Shown: positions 42,715-53,094 of the stretch, piece after piece
Layout: each line of letters starts with the position of its first letter
Numbering within the stretch: the first letter of the stretch is position 1
NCBI GenBank assembly: GCA_008828725.1
Contig: MEHQ01000733.1
Span: forward strand, 1-64,000
Origin: Saccharina japonica
Taxonomy: Eukaryota; Sar; Phaeophyceae; Laminariales; Laminariaceae
Direction of reading: 5' to 3'
DNA length: 64,000 bases
Program-made: the position numbers and the translations under genes
Notes under the pieces: generated by a model
What the model was told of the DNA's origin: nothing
Seen by the model: only the letters and a program-made list of their open reading frames with translations
Databases searched by the model: none

Positions 42715-42858
42715 GATGTCTCCTCCGCGTCCCCTATCCCCTCCCCGCTCGCGTCCCCGATCCCCTCCCCTCCCTGCCCGCGTCCCCTATCCCCTCCCCG
42801 CTCGCGTCCCCGATCCCCTCCCCTCCCTGCCCGCGTCCCCTATCCCCTCCCCGTGGCC
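42715..42858 (+). repeat. CCCCTCCC minisatellite
   Basis: About 51-bp units of CGCGTCCCCTATCCCCTCCC with alternating CTCGCGTCCCCGATCCCCTC. Confidence 0.88.
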
Positions 42859-42956
42859 TATTTCATTACTTCACGCCGGGGGGCGGACATGTGCCCAATA
42901 AAAACACGAGGAATCGGGCGAGAGCACCAATAACAGGCCGATTTTATGCGGCCTAA

Positions 42957-43042
42957 TGACCCACCACTGGGCGGGAATATAAGGGCCGTTTGGACATAAT
43001 TATGAAGATCAAGCGGTCCTTATATTTATGCCCAGAGTGGTA
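42957..43042. repeat. HP80 copy 13
   Basis: Left CCACCACTGGGCGGGAATAT, right complement CCACTCTGGGCATAAATATA. The CTGGGC variant is on both arms. Two TACCAGGTA motifs directly follow the right end. Confidence 0.85.
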
Positions 43043-43129
43043 CCAGGTACCAGGTATCTGGTATTTAATGAGGCAAAATCAGAAACAACGTTACCGGTTT
43101 CTCTGCAAAGCGAAGTGAAAAGACCTACG

Positions 43130-43390
43130 TACGAAGACAGCAGTGCATGCACCTACGGGTATAGAATCTATACGGGTATCGTGAATCGATGGACCTATAA
43201 AAAAGTCGTCAGTCGACCACCCAACAATCTAGTGAACGGAACCTATAAATATGGCAACTCGACCTCTAAATACCGCAAGTCGACCTACAAATAAATACGA
43301 ATCGAAACTTGACCTATTCATGTCATGAATCGACCTGCAAGTAGGGTGAATCGACCCATCCGCACAGGAGTGAACCGAGGTACGAGTCGA
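43130..43390 (+). repeat. Degenerate CGACC(T)ATAAATA repeats
   Basis: Irregular units of about 25-30 bp with TCGACC and AACCTATAAAT. Confidence 0.55.
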
Positions 43391-43984
43391 AACATTCGAA
43401 GCCTCCGCTTCTCCCCATACGCCCGAAGAAACTCTACGTATAAGCATAGCTGTCGTCCACGCTACTTATTGTGTGTCAACGGTTAATCAAACCGGCCTGT
43501 ATCTAAGGTTGGTACCACACATCTATGAAAAACAAAAAAAACTCTTGATCCTGTACACCTCCCCACACTGTTGGCTTGCCTTTGTTTAAAGCCTGCGCGT
43601 CTGCGCGACCCAAGACTATCTGCCTTTGGGCGGTGTTTCGATAATCATCATGTCAAAAGTCACACGCCATACACCACCATATGAACCACATCAATCTAAT
43701 CGACTAATCCTCCCGTACGCACAAAACTCACAACTTCTCGCATCCAAGGTCACCGCACGGAAATAATACGCCTTGTAAAATGCTTTCGGAGTTGCATCGT
43801 ACCAGGTATCCGCTCAGCAGGCAACGCCTCACCCCGATGTACTCGACGGGAGGGCGGAAAAAATAAAGAAACAACAAAAAGAACCTTCCCTGCAAGCAAT
43901 TCAAGAAACGTTCGATGGTACTTGAAATATGATAGGCGTGCCCTATACCAGGAAAATGTAACCCCTGCATAATCCGTCATATTT
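43391..43984. other. No gene seen
   Basis: Unique DNA; no domain or splice pair. Confidence 0.4.
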
Positions 43985-44822
43985 TCGGCGAGAGTTATCC
44001 GAAGGGACGGTTCAGCGGGGCGCAACATTCCAACGGTTATTTCTCGGCAGCTGGCCGAGCAAGCGGAAACCCGTTGCATTCAAAGCATCGCACGTACTAG
44101 TGTATGCCAACCGCTAGTGTATGTCAACCGCCTGTTTCCCTTTTATACCCTCCGCCTACTGCATAGATGGAAACCCCTGCCCGCGTGTACGGCGGGGATT
44201 ACCCGACGGGATGGTCCAGTGGCGAGCATCACCTGACGGGTCTTCATGAGCAGATGGCCGAGCGAACAGAAAACTGTTACACCCAGATAATGGTCTTGCA
44301 TCAACAACCGACAGCCTCCCCGGTATCAACAGCCAACCTCGACACGGATGGAAACCCCTATCTGCGTGTACGGCGAGAATCAGCCGACGGTTCAGCGGCG
44401 TGCATCACTTGACGGTTTTCTTGGAGAGCCGGTCGAGCAAAAGCCGAAAACCGTTGCACCCAGAGAATGGCACCCCAACAACAACCCACCGCCTCACGGA
44501 TGGAAACCCCTATCTGCGTGTTTCGGTGAGAATTACCCGACGGGATGGTCCACCGGCGTGCCATCATCCGACGGGTCTTCTTCAACAGACGGTCGACCGA
44601 GCAGAAAACAGTTACACCGAGAGCGTGGCATCACATCAATCGGCCGCCCCCCCGGCACCAACATCCAACCACCCTACAGATGGAAACCCCACTCCTCGAC
44701 GGTTCTTCTTCGGCTGCCGATCGAGCGAGCACAAAACCGTTACATCCAGAGCATGGCACCGCATCAACCCACCGTCTCCCCGGCACTAACACCCAACCGC
44801 CTCATCTATGGAAACCCCTAGA
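43985..44822 (+). repeat. 127-182-bp satellite, about five units
   Basis: GATGGAAACCCC marks starts at 44165, 44347, 44501, 44679 and 44806. Each unit also has CCGACGG, GAGCR-AGAAAAC-GTTACACC and a CATCAAC block. All three plus frames are largely open, giving Pro/Thr-rich frames that I regard as by-products. Confidence 0.8.
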
Positions 44823-44971
44823 ATATCGGCCTGATCGCCCCTTACAAAAAACGTTCCCTTCCATATTCGTAAAAAAAGAGATGATATCTGCCTGGTCCCC
44901 TTGCAAAAAGGGCGCCCCTCCCCCCCCCTCCCTGCTTCTCTCCACAACTCCGAAGACCTCCACTAACACCC

Positions 44972-45057
44972 CTTTAGAATGACTGCACCCACGTGATTGG
45001 GTGTCAAACTACTTGGAATTAGTGTGAGCTAGCTACTTTCTGCAGCAGCCAAAGGGT
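44972..45057. repeat. TIR-A copy
   Basis: CTTTAGAATGACTGCACCCA, CAAACTACTTGGAATTAGTG, CAGCCAAAGGGTT. Confidence 0.5.
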
Positions 45058-45137
45058 TTCCTAAAAAACTCGCCTGTGGGAGGGGGGGGGCGGTGTGAAG
45101 ATAATATTAGTATGCTGTCGTTTGTTCATTTACACGT

Positions 45138-45242
45138 GTGTGACATCGTTTCGAGCCCCCTCAGGCCCAGGCTTGCACAAATGCGTTAGGAAACCAATTT
45201 TCCATTGCGGACGAGGAGACAGATCCGCTAGGCGCATCGCGT
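45138..45242 (-). pseudogene. Tandem copy of the RING gene's last 37 codons
   Basis: Just beyond the stop of the RING-H2 gene, the minus strand again reads GFLTHLCKPGPEGARNDVTH then V and TAA, versus GFLTRLWRPAPEGARNDVIQ then V and TAA in the gene. The unit is about 113 bp, and the block CCTCGTCCG upstream is shared too. It would lie in the 3' UTR, or act as an alternative terminal exon end if spliced to. Confidence 0.75.
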
Positions 45243-46185
45243 TTACACCTGGATGACATCGTTTCGAGCCCCCTCGGGAGCAGGCCTCCACAGCCGCGTT
45301 AAGAAACCCCTTCTCCCTTCGGACGAGGAAAACGCCTCGCTAGGAACGTCGGCGTTCGATGAGGGTGGGTTCGACCGCCCCGCCCCCTTCCGCCCTCTCC
45401 CGCCCCCTCCCCCTCCGCCCCCCCTCGCCATCGTGGCCGCCCCCACCCCCGAATAAGATGAGAAATGTCGCTCGTAGGCCAGAACGTCCGCTGATAGTGT
45501 TCGCCTCATCGAAGGGTAGCCGCTTCTCCGCTGCCCCAATGTAGAAGCCGTTTCGCCTGCGGTAACATCGCGGTAACCAGATCCACCGCCGTCGATACCA
45601 CTACCGCCGCCGCTACTACCTCGGCTACTGTGGTGGCCGCCGCTGCGGCTACTGCGATGGCCGCTGGTGTGGCTACTGCGATGGCCGCTGTTGTGGCTAC
45701 TGCGATGGCCGCTGTTGTGGCTACTGCGATGGCCGCTATTGTGGCTACCGCTGGTGCTGATGCGGGGCTCCCCACGTTCGGCAGAGACGACTGCCCCCAT
45801 GCCTGCGAAAGGGTTTCGCGCGAGGCTACTGCGGCTACTGCGACTACTGCGGGTACTGCGGGTACCGCTGATGCTGGGGCGGGGTTCGCTAGGTTCAGCA
45901 GAGACGACCGCTCCCGCACCTCCGTAAGGGTTTCCTGTAAAAAGAGGCGGTGGGGCCGCTGTTGGCGGTGGCAGTGGTGGCGGTGCTGCCGGGCGGTGTT
46001 CGCGGTGTTGACGCTGGTGCTGGTACTGCTGCAGCTGCTGCTGCTGGTTCTGGTGTTGGTGGTGGCGGTTTTGTTGGTGTTGGCGTTGGTGCTGCTGCTG
46101 CTGTTGCCCAACGTAGTTCGGTGGTTGTTGGTTTTGCTGTCTGGAGGCGTTTCTTTTCTTGGCGCTCAGGACGTTTAGGTCTTGC
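45243..46185 (-). CDS. RING-H2 gene, last exon
   Basis: Joined to the RING exon across a 922-bp intron (donor TGTAG|GTGAGA, acceptor CCTCACAG|GCAAG). The phase-2 join creates CCPCCRQDL, the typical end of a RING-H2 finger, which strongly supports the model. The exon encodes a disordered tail of 314 residues. It holds a Gln/His run and two related blocks, NPYGGAGAVVSAEPSEPR and NPFAGMGAVVSAERGEPR. Seven or so RSSHNSGH-type repeats, a Gly/Arg stretch and the end EGARNDVIQV follow. No second globular domain is visible. GC-rich repeats within the exon explain long antisense frames. Confidence 0.82.
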
Positions 46186-47107
46186 CTGTGAGGAACGGTT
46201 GCAGGTGTACGTGTGAAGGCAAGTGGTGGGGCACGAAGCATGAAAAACGAAGCACGCGACTTAAGCGCCGATAATACCAAACGAAACATGTGACTGCGGC
46301 CTGACCCCTTGACTGACCGCCCCCCTTCATTAACACTAGTATACTAAAGGCAAAAGAGGCATTGACGCGCCCAACAAAAACGGCCTCTTCCGATAGCATA
46401 TTTGGCTAGTAGAAGAGCTACAGTAGATCATACAGATCCCGCCCAGAAAACATGATCTAGATCCCACAGACCATGTAGATCAGGGATCTATCTATACCCC
46501 AAAATACCTAGACCGTGAAATAGGGATCTGATGTGTGCGAGTTGTGGAAGCATCGACATCGAGGCAAACCAGCTCATCGAAGTGGAGCCTAGTCGCAAAA
46601 AAAAAGCCCTCTCCTGGCGCGGTGGTTCCCTAAAGCACTAGTTACGGTTTCCGGCGGTCTGTGTGGTTCTCGCGCTTCCGTCCTCGCTGTGTTTCCGGCT
46701 ATTGCTGTGGAACAAAGTTACCTTCCCAAGGGGGATCGCGGCAGCATTATGAGCACAGTTTCATGGCGATGTGGCCATATTCATCTCGGGCGTAGCAGTG
46801 ACGGCGAGCGCCCCGTCCGCGTACCAGGCGCTAGACCAAATACATGTCAACAATTTTAGGAACTACTGTAGACGATTAAAGATCATGATCTGTCCGAGGA
46901 GTGGACACTGCATGGAACACTTCATGAATCATGTATGATCGTTTTATGAACGTTTTATGAGCAGGGTCGCACGGCAGCGGTGGAGGCGTTACTTCAAGTG
47001 GGGGCCGGTATGATGGTAGTGGCGGCTAGAGGAACAACGGATCGAATCTGGACCAAATCATGAATATCCCACTCCCGGCGGCGGGGGGGGGGCGCTCCCC
47101 GTCTCAC
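46186..47107 (-). other. Intron 5 of the RING-H2 gene
   Basis: GT at 47107-47106 and AG at 46187-46186. It contains GATC-rich satellite fragments at 46420-46530 and one unit of the CCCCCTTCATTAACACTAGT-type repeat. Confidence 0.75.
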
Positions 47108-47303
47108 CTACAGCAGGGACAACACGCGTTCTGCTCCAGCCAGGGTTCCACGCACTTCCCATGGAAGGCGTGTCCGCAGGTCACCACCGTGATCGAATCC
47201 AAATCCTGGAACATGTCCAGGCAGACGGGGCAGACCGCAGAGCTGCCCCTCCGCCTACGAAGGGACGCTTGCGAAGAACGGCCGGTCTTGGAGTCCAACC
47301 AGC
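47108..47303 (-). CDS. RING-H2 gene, exon with complete RING finger
   Basis: Acceptor TTAAAAACAG|GCTGG at 47303 (phase 1) and donor AG|GTGAGA at 47108 (phase 2). The frame reads WLDSKTGRSSQASLRRRRGS then AV, and then CPVC, 14 residues, C-G-H-AF-H-GK-C, VEPWLEQNA, C-CP-C. These are all eight zinc ligands in C3H2C3 order, with the Trp usual in E2-binding RING fingers. Such proteins act as E3 ubiquitin ligases. No transmembrane segment is seen in any exon here, so a soluble or nuclear role is possible. Substrate unknown. Confidence 0.88.
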
Positions 47304-48005
47304 CTGTTTTTAAGGACCATACAAACAACCGGGGGTGGGGGGGTACAAGGGGAGGGGATGAGGAGGGAGGCGGCGGGGTACCATTAGTTGCTGCCTTATG
47401 GCATTTTTGACCAGTGACCACGTATCCCTTTCGATAGTATGAGGGGGGGGGGGGGGGGGCGTTCTCGTTTGTTGCTTGCCTTAGTCATTTGACCATTGAT
47501 AACGCATCCCTTTCGAGACGGAGCACCGTTCCTACTCCTAATAGAGGCACCTTCAACATTCGGGGGGTGCCAAACGGTTGACACATCCGGCAGATCAGCT
47601 AGATCCCAATTTCACGGTTTGGATCGCTTGATATATAAATCGCGTAAAAACGTGCCGACGGCAGGGTGCCTCCAGGGGGGGGGGGCTCACCACCTTGGGG
47701 GAGCCGCGACCAGTACACCGTCCGGGTCCAGTATACTGGCATCTGACACAGCCAGTAAATATTGTACTGGCTGGGGCTGGCCCAGCCCTATGATTGACAT
47801 TATGTGCACGATCTACATGACGTTTTTCCGGGTTAGGAGTCTATACGACACGGTCCTCGCGCGGGTAATTTTCTTGGGTGTGTCTGTATCGTACGGCTCT
47901 TGCAAAACAGCATCTCGTCACGGGCAAACATAGGGTCTACATTATCTTAGTAGATCGTGATCTGTTCGATCTGCTGTGCATGCTTGCATAGGCAGCTAGG
48001 CTTAC
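47304..48005 (-). other. Intron 4 of the RING-H2 gene, with R3
   Basis: Donor TCCG|GTAAGC at 48006-48005; acceptor at 47305-47304. An R3 repeat lies at about 47395-47600 with a G tract at 47443-47459. Confidence 0.72.
47395..47600 (+). repeat. R3 repeat within intron 4
   Basis: GTTGCTTGCCTTAGTCATTT, TTTCGAGACGGAGCACCGTT and ACCTTCAACATTCGG match 32.33-32.66 kb. Confidence 0.82.
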
Positions 48006-49190
48006 CGGAAGGGGAGCGCCAAGACGGGGGTCGGGAATCCGCGGCAGCCCCCACAAACGCTGCCGCCGCCGCTCTCCAGGATGCCGCTCTGCTCGTCCCG
48101 GCCGCGCCGCCCCCACCTCCTGCTACGCCTGCCTGTGCCCCGGTCGCTGGAGCAGCCTCTACACCCCCTGCAGTAGCAGCAGTAGTTGCAGTAGTAGTAG
48201 CCGCAGGGGAACCAGTAGCTGCAGTAGTACCACCGCCACCACTACCGGAGGGGCCTCCTCGATTTTCCACCGACCCAGGCTCCATCCCCTCCCCCCCTCC
48301 CCCACCAACAAGCCTCCTCATGAAGGCGTCGCCCGCTCTCCTCCGCCCGTTCCTAGAGACATCTCTCGGGGCACGGGAGGCCGATCTCACGGTCGGGGGC
48401 GTTAACGGTATCGGTAACGGTAACGCTGAAGTTACCGGTAACTCTGAAGTTAACGGTAACTCTGAAGTTACCGGTGACTCTGAAGTTACCGGTGACTCTG
48501 AAGTTACCGGTGACTCTGAGTTTACCGGTGACTCTGAAGTTACCGGTAACTCATAAGTTACCGGTAACCCCGTGGCAGTAACACCTGCTGTCCTGCTGGA
48601 TGGCGCCGCTGTAATTGCCGTCGTGGTCGTTGTCGTTGTCGTCGCGCCATCGGAGACAGGGCACACGGTGGGTGGCGGCGGTGTTGGTGGTGCTGTCGCT
48701 AGGGTCGGACCCGTGTGTGCGTTGGTGGAATGGGCAGATGCGGCAGCCGTAGCATCGGCTGAGAAGCGGGGTGAGAGCGACGCGGTGTGCTCAGGGTCGC
48801 TGGTGTTGATGTTGGTGTTGGCGTTGGTGTTGGTGTACGCGTTGCCGTTGTCGGCAGCGGAACCAGACCAGACACCGCCGCCCGACGCAAGCCCCCCGGC
48901 TCCCCCTTCGTCGCCTCGACATGCGGCGGAATCGGCAACGGTTGACACGGCCGTAACGGTCGCAACCGGCCTACCGGTTATATCTTCCCTACCGCTGGTG
49001 TCTCCCGTAACGGTTGCATCTTCCGTAACCGCTGTATCTTGTGTAACGGTTGAATCTTCCGTAACAGTTCTATATTCCACGACGGTTGAATCTTCCGTAA
49101 CGGTTCTATCCTCCATAACGGTTGTATCTTCCGTAACGGCTGTATCTTCGGTAGCGGACGTGTTTCCCGTATCGGCTGAAGGCGTTTTGC
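48006..49190 (-). CDS. RING-H2 gene, long Thr/Ser/Pro exon
   Basis: The acceptor at 49190 follows a C-rich tract (about 49200-49230) ending CGCCAG|GC, and the donor is TCCG|GTAAGC. Both are phase 1. It encodes 395 residues of low complexity. First come hexapeptide-like TVTEDS/AVTEDT repeats, then Ala/Thr/Asn runs (NTNANTNINT). An 18-bp tandem repeat at 48405-48560 encodes PVTSES six or more times. It ends with Gly/Ala/Arg-rich sequence and SWRSPS. Mucin-like or disordered linker. The repeat number is probably variable between individuals. Confidence 0.75.
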
Positions 49191-50323
49191 CTGGCGTTTC
49201 GTTGGGGGGGGGAGGGGGGGGGAGGTTGGTTGGTTGAGAAATCGATAGGGATGGGAGAAGACGGGTCGCTCTTCCGTCTTCGCTATCGTTTCCCCCCAAC
49301 AGCTGGTGGCCTCAGCGGCTCTTATCAGCTAACAGCTCTCATCGGTTCGACGGTTCCTACCAGCCCAACGGCTCTATTCAGCTCAAACGATATTTTACCA
49401 GCTCAGCTGCTCACATCCGGTTAATGGTTTGTATCACCTCAGATGGCCCCGTATCACCTCAATGTCAACCGCTGGTACCAGCCCAACGGGTCTTACCAAC
49501 TCGTTGTCTCCTACCAGCCTAACGGCTCTTTTCAGCTCAAAGGACCAGATCGACGGTTCACATCGGATCAGTGTATCTTATCACCCCAGCGGCTCCTATC
49601 ACCCTAACGGCTCCTTTCAACACAACAGCTCTTGTTAACCCGACGCCTGTTACCACCTCAACAGCTTTCATCGGATCCTATCCCAACGGCTCTTCTCAAC
49701 ACATATTATCAGTCCGACACCTTTTACCACCTCAACAGTTTTCATCGGCTCCCATCACCCCAACGGCTCTTACCAACACGATGGTTCTTATCACCTAGAC
49801 CGCTACCACTTCAACGGCTCTCATCAACTTCTACCACCTCAACGGCTTATATCGACACGACTCTGTTCAGTTTATATAACGCCAACGGCTCCTACCAACA
49901 CCACGATTCATACAACATAACGGCTGTTATCAGCTCGATGGCTACTACAATATCAACGGCTCTCACAACGGCTCCTGACACAACGGCTTTTGTAAGCTCG
50001 ACGGTTACTACCACCTCAACGGCTCTCATCGTCCCCAGCAGGTCTTCTATCAGCTCTCACCTCCTGGCCCCTCAGAAGCGTTTCCGGCGCCCCAACGACT
50101 CCTATCAACACAACGGCTACTACCAGCCGGACGGCCACTACCCCCTCAACGGCTCTCGTCAGTCTCAACGGTTATATTATAAGCCTCTCACCTCCTGGCC
50201 CCTCACAAGGGTTTTTGGCGCCCCGATGAACTCCTATCAACACAACGGCTACTACCATCCGGACGGCCACTACCACCTTAACGGCTCTCATCAGTCCCAA
50301 CGGCTCTATTACCAGCATCTCAC
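49191..50323 (-). other. Intron 3 of the RING-H2 gene, ACGGCTC satellite
   Basis: Filled from about 49300 with degenerate units of TATCACCCCAACGGCTC type. Near the 5' end two extra copies of the exon-end and donor block (at 50192 and 50061) are spaced 132 and 131 bp apart. Confidence 0.7.
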
Positions 50324-50662
50324 CTCCTGGCCCCCCAGAAGCGCTTCCGACGCCCACAAGACCGAAAACTGTGGGGGTGGTGGTGGTGGGGGGAGCCGGG
50401 GGGGCAAAGCCATCCCCAGCCCTCGCGATGAAGTGTATGAATGACTTGTGGGTGCTGGGATCCAGCGCCCCCCCCCTGCGCCTTGACCGCCGCGACCCCT
50501 GTCCCCGCCTGTCGTCTAACACGTCCGAAGCCGAGTAGAACGGGGATGATGCCCCACGCCCCCCTGCCCTCCTTCCCCTCCCCCTCCCTCTCTCGCCGGA
50601 GATAGCGATGTCGCCATCTCGATCATCGCCGAATGCAGCGGCACGGTGAAATGCGAGGGAGC
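50324..50662 (-). CDS. RING-H2 gene, exon 3
   Basis: The acceptor follows a pyrimidine tract of about 250 bases and ends CTTTCCCAGCAG|GC (AG pairs 3 bp apart). The donor is CCAGGAG|GTGAGA; both junctions are phase 1. It reads SLAFHRAAAFGDDRDGDIAI, an Arg/Gly run, SPFYSASDVLDDRRGQGSRR and STHKSFIHFIARAGDGFAPP. No known domain. An alternative donor 132 bp further on would add 44 residues in frame. Confidence 0.65.
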
Positions 50663-51530
50663 CTGCTGGGAAAGGAGAGGGGAGGGGGAGGTGAGGGAGG
50701 AGGGGTAAGGGGGGGAGAGGAGGAAGGGAGGAGGAGGAGGGGGAAGGAGGGGGGGTGGGGAGAGGTAAGGGAGGGAGGGGAGGAAGGGAGGAGGGGCGTG
50801 AGGGGGGAAAGGGGGACAAGCAAACGGAGAGGAAAGTGGGAAAGGGGAGAGACACAAGCAAAGGCGAAGGAAAGTAGAAGGGGGGGGGGAGGGGAAAGGG
50901 GAGGAGGGGGCAGGGGCGGGGAGAGAGAGAACATCGCGCAGGTGAACAGCGAATGAGGAGAGGCGGACGTGTGTAAATATGCAGTTATAAAACGTGTTCA
51001 TTAACCGGTCGGCGCTTTCCTATGACCGAGAAAAAAAAAGCGGCAGGGCCAGCCAGCCAGCCGCGCGCGAAGCAATTTGGGGAGTTACCCCTCGGCTTTC
51101 CTTTCATAATGCTCGACCTGTGCCAGCATATATCGCTGACACAGTGGTTCAATAGAACACGCTGCTAAGCACATACATAGCCTTCTTTTTTCGTCAGAAC
51201 ATGCTTGGTATAACGTTGGATACTACAGCAGGAATATAGTAGATACTTGCACATTTTGGACAGATGATATAGATTCCCACTTGATGAGCTAGATATTTCA
51301 GGGAAGATGTAGCCCTGATCTGTATGATCTAAGCATTGCAGAGTGAAAGCCGTACAATGTGCATGATCTAAGACAATTATTTCCTGGGTTGGATCTGTAC
51401 TACGCAAAAAATCCTGCACAACCTCTCCCACAACGGAAGGCAAGGAACTAGATGATCTACTGTAGACAGATAGATCATCATCTGCCCGAGGTATGGAATA
51501 CTCTGTTTCGGCTGGTATTTCAATCCTCAC
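50663..51530 (-). other. Intron 2 of the RING-H2 gene
   Basis: Donor GGCAG|GTGAGG at 51531-51530. The proximal part (51200-51500) is GATC-rich satellite, the distal part the long pyrimidine tract. Confidence 0.68.
50680..50930 (-). repeat. GGAGG purine tract (CT-rich on the gene strand)
   Basis: About 250 bases of G and A with GGAGG and AGGGG units on the plus strand. On the gene strand it is the pyrimidine tract of the exon 3 acceptor. Confidence 0.85.
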
Positions 51531-51765
51531 CTGCCGAATCCTGGTGCCCCACCCTGGCGTCCGGCCCCGCCACTCCCCCTAACAGCCTCAGCCACCGGCT
51601 CCAACGACCTGGCCCACCGCCCTCCCCTGCTTCACCGCCGCCCTCGCCGTCGTCGCCAACGCCGCCATTGCTGTCATCGACGCGGTAGTCGCTCGGCATT
51701 CCCCGATTGCTCTCCGCCGCTTCCACCTCCCCTACCGCGGCCTCTAGAGCACTTCGCCGCCGCTG
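51531..51765 (-). CDS. RING-H2 gene, exon 2
   Basis: The acceptor is a tandem pair, GCGCAG|CAG|CGG, and the entry phase is 0. The donor is G|GTGAGG at phase 1. It reads RRRSALEAAVGEVEAAESNR, GMPSDYRVDDSNGGVGDD, then Gly/Glu-rich sequence, then RWSRWLRLLGGVAGPDARVG and HQDSAG. The first part could form an amphipathic helix. No family recognised. Confidence 0.65.
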
Positions 51766-52579
51766 CTGCGCCCGAATATAGTGTGGGAGAAATTCGGTAA
51801 ATATTTGGCGATCGTTCGGTAAATGATTGGGTGAGCGTTTGGGCAGCGTTCGGTGGTAGCTTTGGTGAGGGCTCGGTGAGTGTTCGGTGAGTATTCCGTG
51901 AGGGTTTGGAAAGCATTCGTCAATGTTTCGGTAGGAGTGCTGTAAATGCTCGGTGAGCGTTTGGTAAGCGTTCGGTATATAAGCGGTATGTGAGAAATCG
52001 GTAAGCGTTCGGTAAGCAATCCGTAACCCTAACCCTAACAACACCAACAACACCACCAGCACCAACAACATGGCCACCAACAATTAACACCATCAACATC
52101 GTCAAGACCACACCACGTCGCCACCATCAACGACAATCATGCCAACAACAACTAGAAAACCGACTAATGGTGTGTTTAGCACGGCATACACTCTGGGGTA
52201 CCCGGGTACCGAACCTAACTATGTTGGTCATACCCGGTAAATACCCGGATATACCCGAGTACCAAGCATAAATATGCCAATTCACACCCGGGTAGATTCC
52301 CGGGTATACCCGGGTGCTAAACCTGATCATGTTGGTCATACCCGGGTAGATACCCGCGTATACCCGGGTAGCAAGCATAATTAAGTGAATCACATCCGGG
52401 TAGATACCCGGGTATACCCGGTTACTAAAAATGATCATATTGGTCATAACCAGGTAGACACCCGGGTATACGCGGGTACCAAAGCTAATTATGTTGGTCA
52501 TACCCGAGTAGTTACCCGGGTATACCCGGGTACATCCAGCGAGTACACCTTTCTAAACACGGCCTTGACTAACACTTAC
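51766..52579 (-). other. Intron 1 of the RING-H2 gene, satellites
   Basis: Contains a degenerate GGTAAGCGTTC/GGTGAGTGTTC array (51790-52020), two CCCTAA telomere-type units at 52022-52034 and a palindromic TACCCGGGTA array (52195-52545). Confidence 0.7.
52195..52545. repeat. TACCCGGGTA palindromic array
   Basis: About six units of 60 bp, each holding ACCCGGGTATACCCGGGTA and an intervening AATCATGTTGGTCAT-like spacer. Perfect palindromes could fold in DNA or in the pre-mRNA. Confidence 0.85.
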
Positions 52580-52801
52580 GCTTGGCCTGCTGGAAACAGT
52601 GAGCTCGAAGTCCCAGAACAGTCCGTCATGCTCCGGCTGTCGGGTCTCCTCTAAATCTTCCTCATCAGCGAATCGCCGCTGCCGTATGTCCTCGCTCGTC
52701 AAGGAACGGTCGAGTGAAACGCTTCCATCAATTTCGTCAACCGCCTCATCTAGATACAAACCCCTCGCTAGGTAGAGGGAGCGGAGGAATGCGAGGGTTA
52801 C
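52580..52801 (-). CDS. RING-H2 gene, first recognised exon
   Basis: Acceptor CTCGTCAG|GTAACC at 52801 and excellent donor AAGC|GTAAGT at 52580, both phase 0. It reads VTLAFLRSLYLARGLYLDEA, VDEIDGSVSLDRSLTSEDIR, QRRFADEEDLEETRQPEHDG and LFWDFELTVSSRPS. Composition is clearly protein-like. No initiator Met is present, so at least one upstream exon is missing from the model. The pyrimidine stretch (GTCT)n plus CCCCCTTCC lies about 45 bp upstream of the AG. Confidence 0.7.
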
Positions 52802-52867
52802 CTGACGAGTTGATTGGTTGAATTGGCCGATCACGTTCCACCAAAAAGAATGGGGGGAAGGGGGCAG

Positions 52868-52960
52868 ACAGACAGACAGACAGACAGGCAGACAGACAGA
52901 CAGACAGACAGACAAGACAGAAAAACAGACAGACAGACAAAACAGACAAAACAGATAACC
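52868..52960 (+). repeat. (GACA)n microsatellite
   Basis: About twenty GACA units with AAACAGA interruptions. Confidence 0.95.
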
Positions 52961-53032
52961 AAAGTTAGGGCATTTGTTGATGTGTTAATCGGGTCGGTGC
53001 CTGCTCGCTTTATGGTTGGGGGGCGAGGAGGT

Positions 53033-53090
53033 ACTCACTATCATGCATGGCCATAGTCGTGTGGCCACAGACCCTCACATCCCTACAATA
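53033..53090 (+). repeat. R2 fragment
   Basis: TATCATGCATGGCCATAGTC and CCTCACATCCCTACAATACC. Confidence 0.7.
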
Positions 53091-53094
53091 CCAC

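Noticed and set aside
44348-44982. Pro/Thr/Arg-rich plus-strand protein(s)
   Set aside because: Three frames are open across the same satellite units, so openness reflects lack of stop codons in the unit.
45506-46178. Open frames of about 180-200 residues, one plus and one minus, overlapping the last RING exon
   Set aside because: They are shadows of the GC-rich, repeat-bearing RING exon in other frames; the splice-phase evidence supports the chosen minus frame.
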